Shown here: positions 63,916-64,000 of the stretch, piece by piece
Numbering within the stretch: position 1 is the stretch's first letter
Layout of the letters: each line of letters opens with the position of its first letter
Source of the DNA: Desulfovibrio sp. TomC
GTDB lineage: Bacteria > Desulfobacterota > Desulfovibrionia > Desulfovibrionales > Desulfovibrionaceae
Reading direction: 5' to 3'
NCBI RefSeq assembly: GCF_000801335.2
Contig: NZ_JSEH01000004.1
Coordinates: 62,001 to 126,000, forward strand
Length of the DNA: 64,000 bases
Program-made: the position numbers and the translations under genes
The notes under the pieces: model-generated
Database searches by the model: none
The model's input: the letters and a program-made list of their open reading frames with translations, nothing else
Told to the model about the DNA's origin: nothing

Positions 63916-64000
63916 CTGCGGCCTGGAGCTGCCCTGTCGGCGCCTTGCCAGGGGAACGGACAGTACAGGGGAAGACAAGACCGAATTTTTTTTCTACAGT

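Noticed and set aside
1-64000. tRNA and rRNA genes
   Set aside because: I looked in the intergenic gaps for T-arm (GGTTCRA-type) motifs with a paired acceptor stem and for rRNA landmarks and found none that hold up.

Overview
The window is a GC-rich stretch of a Desulfovibrionaceae chromosome, most likely a Solidesulfovibrio (the former Desulfovibrio fructosivorans / magneticus / carbinolicus group). The strongest marker is the periplasmic [NiFe] hydrogenase. Its subunits look almost colinear with the D. fructosivorans HynAB enzyme as I remember it, down to the Cys72/75/543/546 numbering of the active-site ligands. A selenocysteine formate dehydrogenase, an [FeFe]-hydrogenase maturase (HydG) and a membrane-independent lactate/glycolate-type dehydrogenase fit a sulfate reducer living on H2, formate and organic acids.

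Layout. 1-5.5 kb: a haem-binding sensor kinase with the first codons of its response regulator, a universal stress protein, and a YeiH-type transporter with a tiny membrane partner. 6-12 kb: an FAD/Fe-S 2-hydroxyacid dehydrogenase followed by ruvX and mltG, then a QueG-like Fe-S protein. 12-22 kb: phoU, serB, an SGNH-hydrolase membrane protein, a class V aminotransferase, a TtuA/ThiS-like tRNA-thiolation pair, a receiver protein, a site-2 protease and trpS. 22-29 kb: comEC, a DJ-1/PfpI protein, and hydG with its TM1266-type partner. 29-39 kb: a hybrid kinase, a CstA-type carbon transporter with its LytS/LytTR system, a CDF cation transporter and a prepilin peptidase. 39-44 kb: a four-gene Mla/MCE lipid transporter and rsgA. 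44-48 kb: hynB-hynA-hynD. 48-54 kb: cell-wall peptidase, rhodanese/DoxX pair, LysM protein, and pilZ-motA-motB. 54-58 kb: metX-metW and an acetylornithine-type aminotransferase. 58-64 kb: fdhA(Sec)-fdhB-fdhE and a second, divergent fdhE-like gene.

Three redox-enzyme loci dominate the biology: HynAB (periplasmic H2), FdhAB (periplasmic formate) and the HydG module for a [FeFe] hydrogenase encoded elsewhere. At all three, terminator-like hairpins sit before accessory or maturation genes. The hydG unit also carries a 26-codon leader ORF that runs through the terminator and overlaps the next start codon.

The most unusual feature is a large non-coding element present twice (about 22.08-22.79 kb and 27.01-27.61 kb). 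Each copy lies between convergent genes and carries three very long hairpins. The arms differ between copies, but the changes are mostly paired, so base-pairing is kept. Shorter relatives of its ends (G-run/C-run palindromes flanked by a conserved GC-rich module) are scattered through the window, mostly at gene 3' ends. No tRNA, rRNA, CRISPR array or insertion sequence was recognised.
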